DNA from: DASWUZ01 sp036401375
GTDB taxonomy: Bacteria; Acidobacteriota; Terriglobia; Terriglobales; Acidobacteriaceae
Assembly (NCBI GenBank): GCA_036401375.1
Contig: DASWVB010000024.1
Span: forward strand, 1-55,926
Reading direction: 5' to 3'
DNA length: 55,926 nt
The translations under genes were made by a program, and so were the position numbers. A model generated the notes under the pieces. The model had not been told where the DNA came from. It saw nothing but the letters and a program-made list of their open reading frames with translations, and did not search any database. Of the stretch, positions 20,184 to 29,512 are shown in pieces (position 1 is the first letter of the stretch; every line of letters starts with the position of its first letter).

Positions 20184-20303
20184 CCTATAAACAGAAGTTA
20201 TCGCGCCTATAAACAAGCTTCGCGGCACCCATATCCGCTTGCGACGTGACATTGCATCATGCATAATCCGAAGTCAGTCAGACTGAATCCACTTACAGTC
20301 AGA
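20184..20303 (+). promoter_or_regulatory. Repeat-rich control region of glutamine synthetase
   Basis: Two exact copies of CCTATAAACA start at 20184 and 20206, 22 bases apart, each containing a -10-like TATAAA. Next come the palindromes TGCAT-C-ATGCA (20253-20263) and TCAGT-CAG-ACTGA (20274-20286), and two exact copies of CAGTCAGA at 20276 and 20296, 20 bases apart. Two-turn spacing of direct repeats suggests a protein bound on one face of the helix. The regulator is not identifiable. Confidence 0.45.
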
Positions 20304-20346
20304 GATTGCCCGGACCGCGTGCGAGCGCAAGTCCTTTAGGAGATAC

Positions 20347-21363
20347 ATGTCGAAATACAAACTCGAATACATCTGGCTCGACGGCAACCGTCCGGTTCCA
20401 CACCTACGCGGCAAAACGCTGGTAAAGGATTTTGAGAAGGCGCCTACACTCTCCGACCTGCCAAACTGGGGGTTTGACGGTAGCTCAACCATGCAGGCTG
20501 AGGGTCATAGCTCCGATTGCGTATTGAAGCCCGTGGCGCTGTACCCTGATGCAAGTCGCATCGACGGCTACATCGTGCTCAGTGAAGTACTGCACGCCGA
20601 CGGCACGCCGCACTCCACAAACGCCCGTGCGACCATCGAAGACGATCCCGACCTCTGGGTTGGCCTGGAGCAGGAATACTTTCTCTTCAAGGACGGCCAT
20701 CCACTCGGCTTCCCCGAAAAGGGCTATCCAAGCACTCCACAGGGACCCTACTACTGCGGCGTCGGATATAAGTACATGGGTGGCATCGCCCGCCAGATCG
20801 TCGAGGAGCACCTGGAGCTCTGTCTGGCTGCCGGCATCAATCACGAGGGCATCAATGCCGAAGTAGCCAAGGGTCAGTGGGAGTTTCAGATCTTTGCCAA
20901 GGGCTCAGCCAAGGCGGCTGACGACGTCTGGGCTGCCCGCTACCTGATGATGCGGCTCTGCGAGGAGTACGAAGTGGATATGGAGCTACACTGCAAGCCC
21001 ATCAAGGGCGATTGGAACGGCTCCGGAATGCACTGCAACTTCTCAACCAAATACCTGCGTGAAACAGGCGGCAAGGAATACTTCGAGGCTCTTATGAAGG
21101 CGTTCCACGACAACATTGCCGCCCACATTGCAGTCTATGGTCCAGACAATCACCTGCGCCTCACCGGTCTGCACGAGACCCAGGCGATCGACAAGTTCAG
21201 CTACGGCTTGTCTGATCGCGGTGCTTCGATTCGCATGCCCATCAACTTCATCAAGAACGGCTACAAGGGCTACCTTGAAGATCGCCGGCCAAACTCGGAG
21301 GGCGATCCCTACCAGATCGTCTCCCAGATCTTGAAGACGATCAACAGCGTACCCAAACCCTAG
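20347..21363 (+). CDS. glnII: Glutamine synthetase type II (GSII)
   Basis: A 338-residue enzyme making glutamine from glutamate, ammonia and ATP. Its length and sequence (LEYIWLDGNRPVPHLRGKT near the start, LPNWGFDGSSTMQA, EQEYFLFKDG, GDWNGSGMHCNFST, DNHLRLTGLHETQ) are those of the eukaryote-like GSII family rather than the roughly 470-residue GSI. Catalytic glutamates lie in EQEYFLF and in the INAEVAKGQWEFQI stretch. GSII lacks the Tyr adenylylation site of GSI, so control would be transcriptional. The ATG follows TTTAGGAG at good spacing. The 247-base leader contains direct repeats and palindromes, and a GAF-ANTAR regulator is encoded nearby. Confidence 0.95.
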   Translation: MSKYKLEYIWLDGNRPVPHLRGKTLVKDFEKAPTLSDLPNWGFDGSSTMQAEGHSSDCVLKPVALYPDASRIDGYIVLSEVLHADGTPHSTNARATIEDDPDLWVGLEQEYFLFKDGHPLGFPEKGYPSTPQGPYYCGVGYKYMGGIARQIVEEHLELCLAAGINHEGINAEVAKGQWEFQIFAKGSAKAADDVWAARYLMMRLCEEYEVDMELHCKPIKGDWNGSGMHCNFSTKYLRETGGKEYFEALMKAFHDNIAAHIAVYGPDNHLRLTGLHETQAIDKFSYGLSDRGASIRMPINFIKNGYKGYLEDRRPNSEGDPYQIVSQILKTINSVPKP

Positions 21364-21626
21364 TCCGAGTCCCGGTTTAAAGCCGAGCCCATGATTAACG
21401 TATAAGTGCTGTAACCGATTCACCCTTCGCCCGCTCATCCGGCCCGGAACACTGGCTGCAGGAAGAGCGGGCAGAAGCGGGCCCCCGACGAATACAGGTC
21501 GTCTTGCTCCGCTCTCCCCAGGAAGCGCAAGCAACGCAGCACCGTCCCAGGCTGAAGGCGCAGACGAAGTGTCTTTTGTCCGCGCCGTCTTTTGTACTTC
21601 CGTTCCAGGTGAAGCAGGAGGCCATC

Positions 21627-22547
21627 ATGGGGAAAAAGAGCAGTTCGGAAAAAGCGGAGAAGGCAGCCAAGGTGGCCAGGAAGGCGGGCGAGGCAGCCCC
21701 GAAGACGAACGGCGCCGCCCTGCTTAACGGAGCTGGCATAAAAGCTGTACCTGAGAAGAGCGGGCCGCTGAAGCTCGGCAAAGACTGCGACTACGAACGC
21801 GAGATGGCGCGGCTGCAGATCGAGCTGGCCAAACTGCAGGAGTGGGTCAAGCACAAGGGTCTTAAAGTGGTTGCTCTGTTTGAAGGCCGCGATGCCGCCG
21901 GCAAGGGCGGCGCGATCAAAAGGATGACCGAGTCGCTCAATCCTCGCATCTGCAGGGTTGTGGCGCTCGGCACTCCAACGGAGCGCGAGAAGACCCAATG
22001 GTACTTCCAGCGTTACGTGCCGCATCTGCCGGCCGCCGGCGAGATCGTGCTCTTCGATCGCAGCTGGTACAACCGGGCCGGTGTCGAGCGGGTAATGGGC
22101 TTTTGCACTGAGGCGCAATACCAGGAGTTCATGCACACCTGCCCCGAGTTTGAGCAGATGTTGACCCGCTCCGGAATCCTGCTGGTTAAATACTGGTTTT
22201 CGGTGAGCGATGAGGAGCAGGAGCGCCGCTTCCAGGGGCGCATGACCGACCCGGCAAAGCGATGGAAGCTCAGCCCCATGGATCTCGAATCCCGCAAGCA
22301 CTGGGCGGAATACTCCCGCGCCAAGGATGAGATGTTCGCGATCACCGACCTGAAGCGCACGCCGTGGCACGTTGTAAACGCGGAGAACAAGAAGACAGCG
22401 AGGCTCAACGTCATCAAGCACTTCCTGTCCCTGATTCCCTACGAAGATCTCACGCCCGAGCCGCTTCCCCTGCCGCCACTCGATAAAGGAAACTACGTCC
22501 GCCCGCCGATGCAGCACCAGACGTTCGTTCCTCATCACTACCGCTAA
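21627..22547 (+). CDS. ppk2: Polyphosphate kinase 2 family protein (PPK2)
   Basis: A 306-residue cytosolic kinase. The ATG at 21627 has AGGAGG about 4 bases upstream, so the in-frame start at 21504 is rejected. A basic Lys/Ala-rich tail of about 45 residues precedes the PPK2 core. The Walker A loop GRDAAGKGG is at residues 87-95 and the Walker B/lid segment DRSWYNRAGVERVMGF starts at 144. The core also contains KWKLSPMDLESR-like sequence (KRWKLSPMDLESRKHW). PPK2 enzymes transfer phosphate between polyphosphate and nucleoside mono- or diphosphates. The sequence looks like the one-domain class I type that phosphorylates NDPs, but class cannot be settled by eye. Confidence 0.92.
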   Translation: MGKKSSSEKAEKAAKVARKAGEAAPKTNGAALLNGAGIKAVPEKSGPLKLGKDCDYEREMARLQIELAKLQEWVKHKGLKVVALFEGRDAAGKGGAIKRMTESLNPRICRVVALGTPTEREKTQWYFQRYVPHLPAAGEIVLFDRSWYNRAGVERVMGFCTEAQYQEFMHTCPEFEQMLTRSGILLVKYWFSVSDEEQERRFQGRMTDPAKRWKLSPMDLESRKHWAEYSRAKDEMFAITDLKRTPWHVVNAENKKTARLNVIKHFLSLIPYEDLTPEPLPLPPLDKGNYVRPPMQHQTFVPHHYR

Positions 22548-22564
22548 TATCCCGCAGCACAGCA

Positions 22565-22581
22565 GCGGCGAAGCTCGCCGC
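22565..22581. terminator. GC-rich hairpin after ppk2
   Basis: GCGGCGA at 22565-22571 and TCGCCGC at 22575-22581 form a 7-bp stem with a 3-base loop, 18 bases after the stop codon. An outer pair GCACAG/CTGTGC can enclose it. No T-tract follows, so a rho-independent role is uncertain. Confidence 0.3.
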
Positions 22582-22831
22582 GACGCGTTCCCGCGGCATC
22601 GCTCTGTGCGTGTAGACGACGCACGTCCATAGCATCCCCTGCTTTAGCGCTAACCGCTCACCGCATCCAGACACTTAGAGTAACGGCCGATCGCAGGCAT
22701 TCACCTTGACGCCACTCACTTTGCAGCCGCTCTGTTTCACACGGGAGAATGCCTGCGCTGCAGGGCCTCCGCACTCCAGGGCGCGGCCTTTGACAAGCTG
22801 CGCGGAATGCTAATCTGGAGGCTGTGCTCCC

Positions 22832-23986
22832 ATGACTCTGAGACCAGCCGCCGGACCGAAATCGGGACTGATCGAGCGGCCCGCCGCGGTGCTTCCGCAG
22901 AGTCTGGCGCTTCCCCGGGGCAGCCGGTTTCTTCGTGCCTGCCTGCGTCAGCCGGTCGATCGTACCCCTGTGTGGTTCCTGCGCCAGGCGGGCCGTTATA
23001 TGCCCGAGTACCAGGCCGTCCGGCGCCACCACACCCTGCTTGAGATCTGCAAAGACCCGAAGCTCGCCTCTGAGGTGACAATCACCGCAGCCGAGAAGCT
23101 GGACGTCGACGCCGCGATCATCTTTGCCGACCTCCTGTTGCCGTTCGAGTGCATGGGCCTTCCCTTCGAGTTCGTCGCGGGAGAGGGTCCGGTAGTTCAC
23201 CATCCCGTCCGCACGCTCGAGGACATTCAGCGCTTGCGCACCGACCGCGCCTCCGAACTCGGCTACGTTGCCGAGGCTATAGACCGGGTCGTGGGGCACT
23301 TCAAAGACCGCCTCGGCATCATCGGCTTCATCGGCGCGCCCTTCACCCTGGCCAGCTACATGATCGAGGGCGGCAGTTCGCGCAATTACATCCACACCAA
23401 GACGCTGATGTATCGGCAGCCCGCGGCATGGCAGGCGCTGCTGGGCAAACTGGTGCTGGTGCTGCGCGAATACGCCGCTCAGCAGGTCTCTGCAGGCGCA
23501 GACGTCATCCAGATCTTCGATAGCTGGGCCGGAGCGCTCAGCGTCGAGGACTACCGTGACTTCGTCCTCCCCATCACCCGCGCACTGGTGAAAGAGGTGC
23601 AGGCGCTCGGAGTACCGGTCATCTACTTCGGCGTAGACACTGCCAGCCTGCTGCCCGCCATGCGCGAGACGGGAGCGGACGTGCTCGGCCTGGACTGGCG
23701 CACTCCGCTGCACGACGCATGGCGTGGCCTCGACTATAGCTGCGCCGTCCAGGGAAATCTCGACCCCATCACCCTCTTCGCACCTCCGGAACTCATCCGA
23801 ATGCGGGTCCGGCAGATCCTCACAGAAGCTGCCGGCCGCCCCGGACACATCTTCAACCTTGGCCATGGCATCGTTCCCGGCACACCGGTTGAGAGCGTGC
23901 AGCAGGTCGTCAAGTTCGTGCGCGAGTTCTCGATGCCCACTCTGTCGACAGCCGCTAAAACGGCCACAGAGGCCATCCGTGAATAG
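22832..23986 (+). CDS. hemE: Uroporphyrinogen decarboxylase
   Basis: A 384-residue cytosolic enzyme removing four carboxyl groups from uroporphyrinogen III to give coproporphyrinogen III. The signature PVWFLRQAGRYMPEY is at about residues 46-60; the active-site Asp is in IFADLLLPFECMGL, and the second signature GAPFTLASYMIEGGSS and the C-terminal FNLGHGIVPGTP are present. The ATG at 22832 has GGAGG 11 bases upstream; the first 30 residues extend beyond most homologues, and a downstream start is possible. Its stop overlaps the ferrochelatase start by 8 bases, so it heads a coupled heme operon. Confidence 0.95.
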   Translation: MTLRPAAGPKSGLIERPAAVLPQSLALPRGSRFLRACLRQPVDRTPVWFLRQAGRYMPEYQAVRRHHTLLEICKDPKLASEVTITAAEKLDVDAAIIFADLLLPFECMGLPFEFVAGEGPVVHHPVRTLEDIQRLRTDRASELGYVAEAIDRVVGHFKDRLGIIGFIGAPFTLASYMIEGGSSRNYIHTKTLMYRQPAAWQALLGKLVLVLREYAAQQVSAGADVIQIFDSWAGALSVEDYRDFVLPITRALVKEVQALGVPVIYFGVDTASLLPAMRETGADVLGLDWRTPLHDAWRGLDYSCAVQGNLDPITLFAPPELIRMRVRQILTEAAGRPGHIFNLGHGIVPGTPVESVQQVVKFVREFSMPTLSTAAKTATEAIRE

Positions 23987-24989
23987 ACCGCCATCCGAGC
24001 CCGCGGCGGGGGTTCATCGCTCCGGCGAAACGGCAGTCCTGCTCCTCGCGCACGGAACGCCAAATACGCTGGACGAAATTCCCGCCTACCTCAGCAATGT
24101 CACTGGAGGCCGCGCGCTGCCGGACGCCTCCATCGAAGAGATTCGCCACCGCTATTCGCTCATCGGCACAGCAGAGTCACTCAGCCCGCTCACCTCGCTG
24201 ACCCTGGAGCAGGGTCGACTACTGGAAGAGCATCTGGGCGTGCCCGTCTACGTGGGCATGCGCAACTGGTCGCCCTACATCGCCGATGTGGTCCACCAGA
24301 TGATCGAGAACGGTGTGAGCTCGGCGGTCGCGATATGCCTCGCTCCGCAGAACTCGCGCACCAGCACAGGCATGTATCGCCGCGCAGTAATGAACGCTGC
24401 CGGGGACACGCTTAAGGTAGATTTTGTAACTGGCTGGGCAGATCACCCGCTGCTCGCCGACGCATTCGGCGAACGCCTGCGCCCGGTGCTCGAACGCCTC
24501 CGCGCCGAGACAGCCGGAGAGGTTCCGGTATTGTTTACTGCGCACAGCGTGCCATGCCGCACAGTGCAGACGCAGAGCGCGGTGGCGCCCGATCCCTACT
24601 CCGTTGAGGCGAAGACTACAGCCCGGCTGGTCGCCTCGCGCCTCGGCATTGCTGCAGGCCAGTGGTTCTTTGCCTTCCAGAGCCAGGGCCTGTCCGGTGG
24701 CCCATGGATCGGTCCCACGGTCGAGGACACCCTCACCGCATTGCAGCAGCAGGGATACACCAGGGTCATTCTGCAGCCAATCGGCTTTCTCTGCGACCAT
24801 GTCGAGATCCTGTACGACGTGGACATCTCCTTTCGCGAGTTCGCGGCAAACCTTGGTATGAGCCTTGAACGGCCAGAGTCGCTCAACGGCTCCGCGCTGC
24901 TGACTGCTGCACTCGCGCAACTCGCCAGCGAGGGCTTCAATCGGCTCAACAGCGAAAGATCCGTTGAAGCAAGTCCCGTCACCCTGTGA
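23979..24989 (+). CDS. hemH: Ferrochelatase
   Basis: A 336-residue enzyme inserting Fe2+ into a porphyrin. A longer open frame exists, but the real start is the GTG at 23979 (Shine-Dalgarno-like AGAGG upstream), overlapping hemE by 8 bases; the residues before it are a frame-shadow of hemE. Motifs are VLLLAHGTPNTLDEIPAYL, the histidine in VLFTAHSVP, FAFQSQGLSGGPWIGP, and PIGFLCDHVEILYDVD. The stop codon overlaps the next start (GTGA). Whether the substrate is protoporphyrin IX or coproporphyrin III cannot be decided here, because the adjacent oxidase is of the HemY type shared by both routes. Confidence 0.93.
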   Translation: MNRPPSEPAAGVHRSGETAVLLLAHGTPNTLDEIPAYLSNVTGGRALPDASIEEIRHRYSLIGTAESLSPLTSLTLEQGRLLEEHLGVPVYVGMRNWSPYIADVVHQMIENGVSSAVAICLAPQNSRTSTGMYRRAVMNAAGDTLKVDFVTGWADHPLLADAFGERLRPVLERLRAETAGEVPVLFTAHSVPCRTVQTQSAVAPDPYSVEAKTTARLVASRLGIAAGQWFFAFQSQGLSGGPWIGPTVEDTLTALQQQGYTRVILQPIGFLCDHVEILYDVDISFREFAANLGMSLERPESLNGSALLTAALAQLASEGFNRLNSERSVEASPVTL

Positions 24990-26467
24990 AGACTCCCGCA
25001 GACGGGGCCAGCAGCAGCCCGGGCTCGCAACGAATCGCAATCATCGGTGGAGGAGTCAGCGGTCTCGCAGTAGCGTATGAGCTGCAGCGCCTGCGTTCGG
25101 TTTGCATCGCCGGCGAACTCGCAAGACCCGCACCGGAGTTCGTGCTCTACGAGGCGGCCGAGCGGCTCGGTGGAACCGTCGAGACGGTAAGACAAGATGG
25201 ATTCATCATCGAGTGCGGGCCGGACGCCTGGGTTACAGAGAAGCCTTGGGCGCACGAGCTGGCTGTCGAACTCGGCCTCGGCCCCGAGATCATCCCGTCA
25301 AACGATCAACAGCGCCGCACCCTGATCCTGCAGGACGGGGACCTCATTCCGATGCCCGACGGAATGCGCATGATGGTGCCCTCCGACCTCGACGCCATCA
25401 TAACCTCGCCGCTCTTCAGCGCCGAGGCCCGAGCCGGCTACTGCAGCGAGTCGGCTCGAGCCGAGGAGTTGAAGGCCGCAGCGCCCCCCGCAGGTCCAGA
25501 GGGCGATGAGCCGGTCGCCAGCTTTGTGCGCCGCCACTTCGGCGAAGAGGTCGCAGTCAAAGTCGCGGCCCCTCTACTCTCGGGAGTCTTCGGCGGCAGC
25601 ATCGAGCGGCTTAGCGTGCGTTCGGTGATGCCCGCCTTCGTCAAGATGGAGCGAGAATACGGCAGCCTTATCCTCGCGCTCCAGAGCCGCCTTGGTGCCG
25701 AGAGCGAATCGCAGCGCGGCTCTCCAGCCATCTTTACCACCCTGTCGTCCGGGTTGGGAACGCTGATCGACGGCATGGCAGCAACCCTTCCCACCTCGAC
25801 AATTCGGCTGCAACACGCCGTCAGCTCGATCGCGCTCGGGCCCGGGGGGTGGACCGTCTCCGCGGGTGGAGACACAGCCACCTTCGACGCGGTCGTGCTC
25901 GCAACTCCGGCACACGCCAGTCGCAGACTGCTGGCTCCGCTGCACCCGCGCTTCGATGCCCTGCTCAACATCGAGGCAAGTTCTGCGATCGTAGTCGCTC
26001 TGGCCTTCAGAGCAGATCAGACCGCCCAAATGCGCATCCCTTCCGGCTTCGGATTTCTCGTCCCTCAGCACGCGGGCGGCGCGCCATCGCTGCTCGCCTG
26101 CACCTTCGTCGACCAGAAGTTCACGAATCGGGTCCCTCCCGGCGGCGTGCTCCTCCGCGCCTTCTACGGCGGCGAAGCGGCTCCGGCGCTGCTCTCCAAC
26201 TCTGACGAGTCGCTGGCATTGCGCACCAAGGCGCAGTTGGATGACATCCTCGGGATGCTGCCGGAGCCAGCCTTCACAGTGGTTCGCAGGTGGCCGCGGT
26301 CGCTTCCGCAGTATGAGGTAGGCCACCAGGCTCGGGTCGCCGAACTGGAGCAGCTCGCAGCAGCATTTCCAGGCCTCTACCTCGCAGGCAACACTTACCA
26401 CGGAGTAGGCCTGCCCGACCTCATCCGCGATGGACGAGCTACCGCCCGCAAGATGTTCCGCTTATAA
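24986..26467 (+). CDS. hemY: Protoporphyrinogen/coproporphyrinogen oxidase, FAD-dependent (HemY type)
   Basis: A 493-residue flavoprotein with the dinucleotide-binding IIGGGVSGLAVAYELQ at about residues 18-33, RLGGTVETVRQDGFIIECGPDAW, and the C-terminal FAD-closing PGLYLAGNTYHGVGLPD. It oxidises protoporphyrinogen IX (or coproporphyrinogen III) with oxygen. Translation starts at a GTG overlapping the hemH stop by 4 bases, showing coupling. An insertion rich in Arg/Ala/Glu and Pro (about residues 148-175) sits in the substrate domain. The three heme genes form a compact operon; upstream genes of the pathway are not in the window. Confidence 0.93.
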   Translation: MKTPADGASSSPGSQRIAIIGGGVSGLAVAYELQRLRSVCIAGELARPAPEFVLYEAAERLGGTVETVRQDGFIIECGPDAWVTEKPWAHELAVELGLGPEIIPSNDQQRRTLILQDGDLIPMPDGMRMMVPSDLDAIITSPLFSAEARAGYCSESARAEELKAAAPPAGPEGDEPVASFVRRHFGEEVAVKVAAPLLSGVFGGSIERLSVRSVMPAFVKMEREYGSLILALQSRLGAESESQRGSPAIFTTLSSGLGTLIDGMAATLPTSTIRLQHAVSSIALGPGGWTVSAGGDTATFDAVVLATPAHASRRLLAPLHPRFDALLNIEASSAIVVALAFRADQTAQMRIPSGFGFLVPQHAGGAPSLLACTFVDQKFTNRVPPGGVLLRAFYGGEAAPALLSNSDESLALRTKAQLDDILGMLPEPAFTVVRRWPRSLPQYEVGHQARVAELEQLAAAFPGLYLAGNTYHGVGLPDLIRDGRATARKMFRL

Positions 26468-26610
26468 GCGAAACGATTCTCGTCGCAGGTCAACTGCCAT
26501 CGCGCAGATCGGCTTCAGCTCGCAACTTAAATTGCGTCCGCGTGTACTTAAAGGTACTCAGATGAATGCGGAGAGTGCGGCAACGCGCGGGAGCAGCCTG
26601 GAGGCGAGCA

Positions 26611-26772
26611 ATGCGAAATGCAATGAGCCAGTGCGTAGAAGAGATGAACTTCGGCGCGGAGATCGGCCTTGACTGTGAGAAGGCGCTGCGGCGGGACTTT
26701 CAAAAGCGCCTCGCCATCACGTTCCTGGGTCTGACCCTCGGCCTGGTCAGCGTGCTCAGCCACGTTGCGTGA
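26611..26772 (+). CDS. Possible small membrane protein (53 aa)
   Basis: An ATG at 26611 preceded by GGAGG at about 8 bases opens a 53-codon frame. The product starts MRNAMSQCVEEMNFGAEIG and ends in a hydrophobic segment (LAITFLGLTLGLVSVLSHV) that could be a C-terminal transmembrane anchor. It lies between the heme operon and the convergent OPT gene. There is no recognised family, and the case rests on the ribosome site and the membrane segment only. Confidence 0.35.
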   Translation: MRNAMSQCVEEMNFGAEIGLDCEKALRRDFQKRLAITFLGLTLGLVSVLSHVA

Positions 26773-26794
26773 GTAGTTGCACAGCACCGCTCTG

Positions 26795-29020
26795 CTACTT
26801 CTCCATACCCTTGAGCGGCTTGCGCGCGAAGTAGTAGAGCGAAAACGCGAGCAGCCCGTACATCACCACCGCCACCCAGTCATGCGCTAGAAACGTCTTA
26901 GGAAACTGCAGAATGTCGTGCTTGTCGGTGGCCGCCTCATACAATTTCAGCGCCACGCCCATGAGCCCGACGATGCCGCCGGCGGCGATCAATCCGCTGG
27001 CGTAGAGCGAGCCGGGACTGATCTCGCTCTCTGTATCGACGCTCCCGTGCCCGGCCCGCGCGACCGCGCGATCGACCATCCAGCGCACCACGCCGCCGAC
27101 GAAAATTGCGAGCGTCGTCGCGATCGAAAGATAGGCTCCCACTGCGAAGGAGAGCGATCGCACCCCGAGCAGCTCCACCGCAATCACCAGGAAGACCCCC
27201 AGCAGCACCAGCCCCCACGGCAGCTTGCGCGTAAGGATTCCGTTGATCACCGTTGCCATCAGCCGCGCCTGCGGGGCTGCCGCCTTCTCGCTGCCGATGC
27301 CCTGGATCCACTGCACCTCGATGCGGCGGGTCCCCCGATTGTAGAGGTACTTTCCGTCCGCGAGCTCACTCGAGCCGAGAGCATTCAAGAGGACGTAGTC
27401 CGATGCGTGCCGCATCTCCTCCGTTTTGTCGGGATGCGTCACCCGGAACTCCTTGTGGCTCTTGAACGCGGTCTGATCGGCAAGGCTGCCCTGGATTTGC
27501 ACCCCGGGGTGCGACGCATCAACGTTCCACACCTGCGCCGCCGGCCGGAACTCTTCGAGCCCCTTGTTCATCGCATTCAGCGTCCATCCGATGGCGACCG
27601 TCGAGACGCAGACCCCGATCATCAGCGCCAGCTGCTGCTTCCACGGGGTGGCGCCGATGAGGAAACCCGTCTTCAGATCCTGCGAGGTGTCGCCCGCATT
27701 CGCCGCTGCGATACAGACCACGCCGCCGATGGTGATCGCCAGCGCCCCGAACGCAGGCGCCGTCCAGCCCTTGACCAGAAAGATCGAAGACGTCGCCATC
27801 AGGGTCGCGATAGTCATCCCGGAGATGGGGTTAGCCGAGCTGCCGATCAGCCCCACAATCCGTGACGAGACAGTTACAAATAGAAAACCGAAGATCACGA
27901 TCAGCAGCGATGCGGCCAGGTTTGCAAGCATGCCGGTCTGGGCACCGGGCACAGGTTTAAAGGTCAGGAAGAGGAACATCAGCGCCACCAGTGCGATCGA
28001 GCCACCGATTACCACGCCCATCGGCAGATCGTCTTCGGTGCGAACTGCCGATGTCTTCGGCCCGGTGCTCCGGCGCAGGTTCTGCACTCCCGACTTGAGC
28101 GCGCCAAAGATGGTGGGTAGGGTGCGGCAGAGGGTGATCAGCCCGGCCGCTGCCACCGCACCGGCACCCATCGGTCTCACGTATGAGGCCCACAGCTCGC
28201 TGGGGGTCATGGTCGCGATTGGCTTCGTACCTGGGTAGACGGCTCCCGGATAGTGCGACCCAAAGAAGTAGATTGCCGGCATCACCACCAGCCAGGAGAA
28301 GACTCCGCCGGAAAAGATCACGCCTGCTACCTTTGGCCCGATGATGTAGCCGACGCCAAGGTATTCCGGCGTGCAGTTTGAGCGGATCGCCCCGCCTTTA
28401 AGCCACCGCGGCTGATAGTCCGGAGTGTCCGGCCAAGCACCGAAGAGGTTGTCATTCTGAAACATGGTGTAGACCGCGCCCAGTCCCAGGCCGAGGAACA
28501 CGCGGCTGGCGAAGGAGCCGCCGCGCTCGCCGGCAAGCAGCACATCGGCACAAGCGGTGCCCTCAGGGTAGGTGAGCGCCCCATGCTCCTCGACGATCAG
28601 CTGTCGCCGCAGCGGGATCATGAAGAGAACGCCCAGCCAGCCTCCAATCAGAGCCAGCAGGAAGATGCGGCTGTACTCCAGATCGAAGCCGAGAAAGATC
28701 AGCGCCGGCAGCGTGAATATCACCCCGGCGGCGATCGACTGGCCGGAGTTGCCGGTTGTCTGGACGATGTTGTTCTCGAGGATGGATGCTTTGCCGAGCA
28801 CCCGCAGGATGGTGATCGATAGCACCGAAATGGGGATCGAGGCGGCCACCGTAAGCCCGGCCCGCAGACCCACATAGACGGTGACTGCGCCGAAGACCAG
28901 GCCGAAGAAGCAGCCCAGCAGGACGGCGCGGACGGTCAGCTCCGGGCGTGTCTCGGTGGCTGGCACAAACGGTTTGAACTTTGGAGCAGTTGGCGTTTGC
29001 AGGTCAGGCGCGTTCGGCAA
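26795..29020 (-). CDS. OPT-family oligopeptide transporter
   Basis: A 741-residue polytopic membrane protein with about 15 or more hydrophobic segments. OPT-family hallmarks include RAVLLGCFFGLVFGAVTVYVG at the start, NNIVQTTGNSGQSIAAGVIF, and PEGTACADVLLAGERG. Bacterial OPT members of this size import small peptides or metal-peptide complexes by proton symport; no substrate can be assigned. A periplasmic or cytosolic loop around residues 500-600 carries charged sequence with no obvious domain. It is convergent with the heme operon and followed upstream by a 490-base gap before comF. Confidence 0.9.
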   Translation of the reverse strand: MPNAPDLQTPTAPKFKPFVPATETRPELTVRAVLLGCFFGLVFGAVTVYVGLRAGLTVAASIPISVLSITILRVLGKASILENNIVQTTGNSGQSIAAGVIFTLPALIFLGFDLEYSRIFLLALIGGWLGVLFMIPLRRQLIVEEHGALTYPEGTACADVLLAGERGGSFASRVFLGLGLGAVYTMFQNDNLFGAWPDTPDYQPRWLKGGAIRSNCTPEYLGVGYIIGPKVAGVIFSGGVFSWLVVMPAIYFFGSHYPGAVYPGTKPIATMTPSELWASYVRPMGAGAVAAAGLITLCRTLPTIFGALKSGVQNLRRSTGPKTSAVRTEDDLPMGVVIGGSIALVALMFLFLTFKPVPGAQTGMLANLAASLLIVIFGFLFVTVSSRIVGLIGSSANPISGMTIATLMATSSIFLVKGWTAPAFGALAITIGGVVCIAAANAGDTSQDLKTGFLIGATPWKQQLALMIGVCVSTVAIGWTLNAMNKGLEEFRPAAQVWNVDASHPGVQIQGSLADQTAFKSHKEFRVTHPDKTEEMRHASDYVLLNALGSSELADGKYLYNRGTRRIEVQWIQGIGSEKAAAPQARLMATVINGILTRKLPWGLVLLGVFLVIAVELLGVRSLSFAVGAYLSIATTLAIFVGGVVRWMVDRAVARAGHGSVDTESEISPGSLYASGLIAAGGIVGLMGVALKLYEAATDKHDILQFPKTFLAHDWVAVVMYGLLAFSLYYFARKPLKGMEK

Positions 29021-29512
29021 AGGGAGACCCTCCAGGAAGTCGATCGACCGATGCAGTCGTCTCGCCGCTGCAGCAGAGATCAGCAGGAAGCCACGAGTGT
29101 AACAGCCTCACTCCCTCGAGTGCCGAGCGTCGGAACGCCGTTGCCCGGTTACAGGATGGTTAAGTTTGGGCAGGTAATGGCTGAGTTTGCGGCAGTCAAA
29201 CGCACTACGCCGCTCATTCCACACTCCCCGAGCAGCAATTCGCTTCTCCACAGCGGGGCTTAGGCGCGAGAGCTGCGCCCATGGTGCGCGGCTTCTTTCC
29301 AGGCTTGCTTCCGTGGTGCGCCCGTTTCACTTCGTTGCGATCACCACTAGGAGAGGCGTCTGGCTGGAAGACTTCCACAAATCCTCTGTATACTCGGTGC
29401 ATCGGCGGCGGAGCGCTCCCAGCCTCGCCGGCCCGAAGCGAGGTGCGTCTTCAGTAGTCAGAGTGACTCCCTGACGCTCGACGTCTCATCCCAGACCACC
29501 GCGTGGCGCGCC
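29021..29512. other. Intergenic region between OPT transporter and comF-like gene
   Basis: No credible gene is visible in this 492-base stretch; the short open frames have no ribosome sites or recognisable sequence. It must hold two divergent promoters. The only -10-like element noted is TATACT at 29389-29394 on the plus strand, without a clear -35 partner. No strong hairpin or repeat was seen. Confidence 0.4.

Noticed and set aside
20300..20346. Twin hexaloop hairpins for ANTAR binding upstream of glnII
   Set aside because: A hairpin with loop TGCGAG can be drawn near the ribosome site, but the conserved A at loop position 1 is absent and there is no second matching hairpin.
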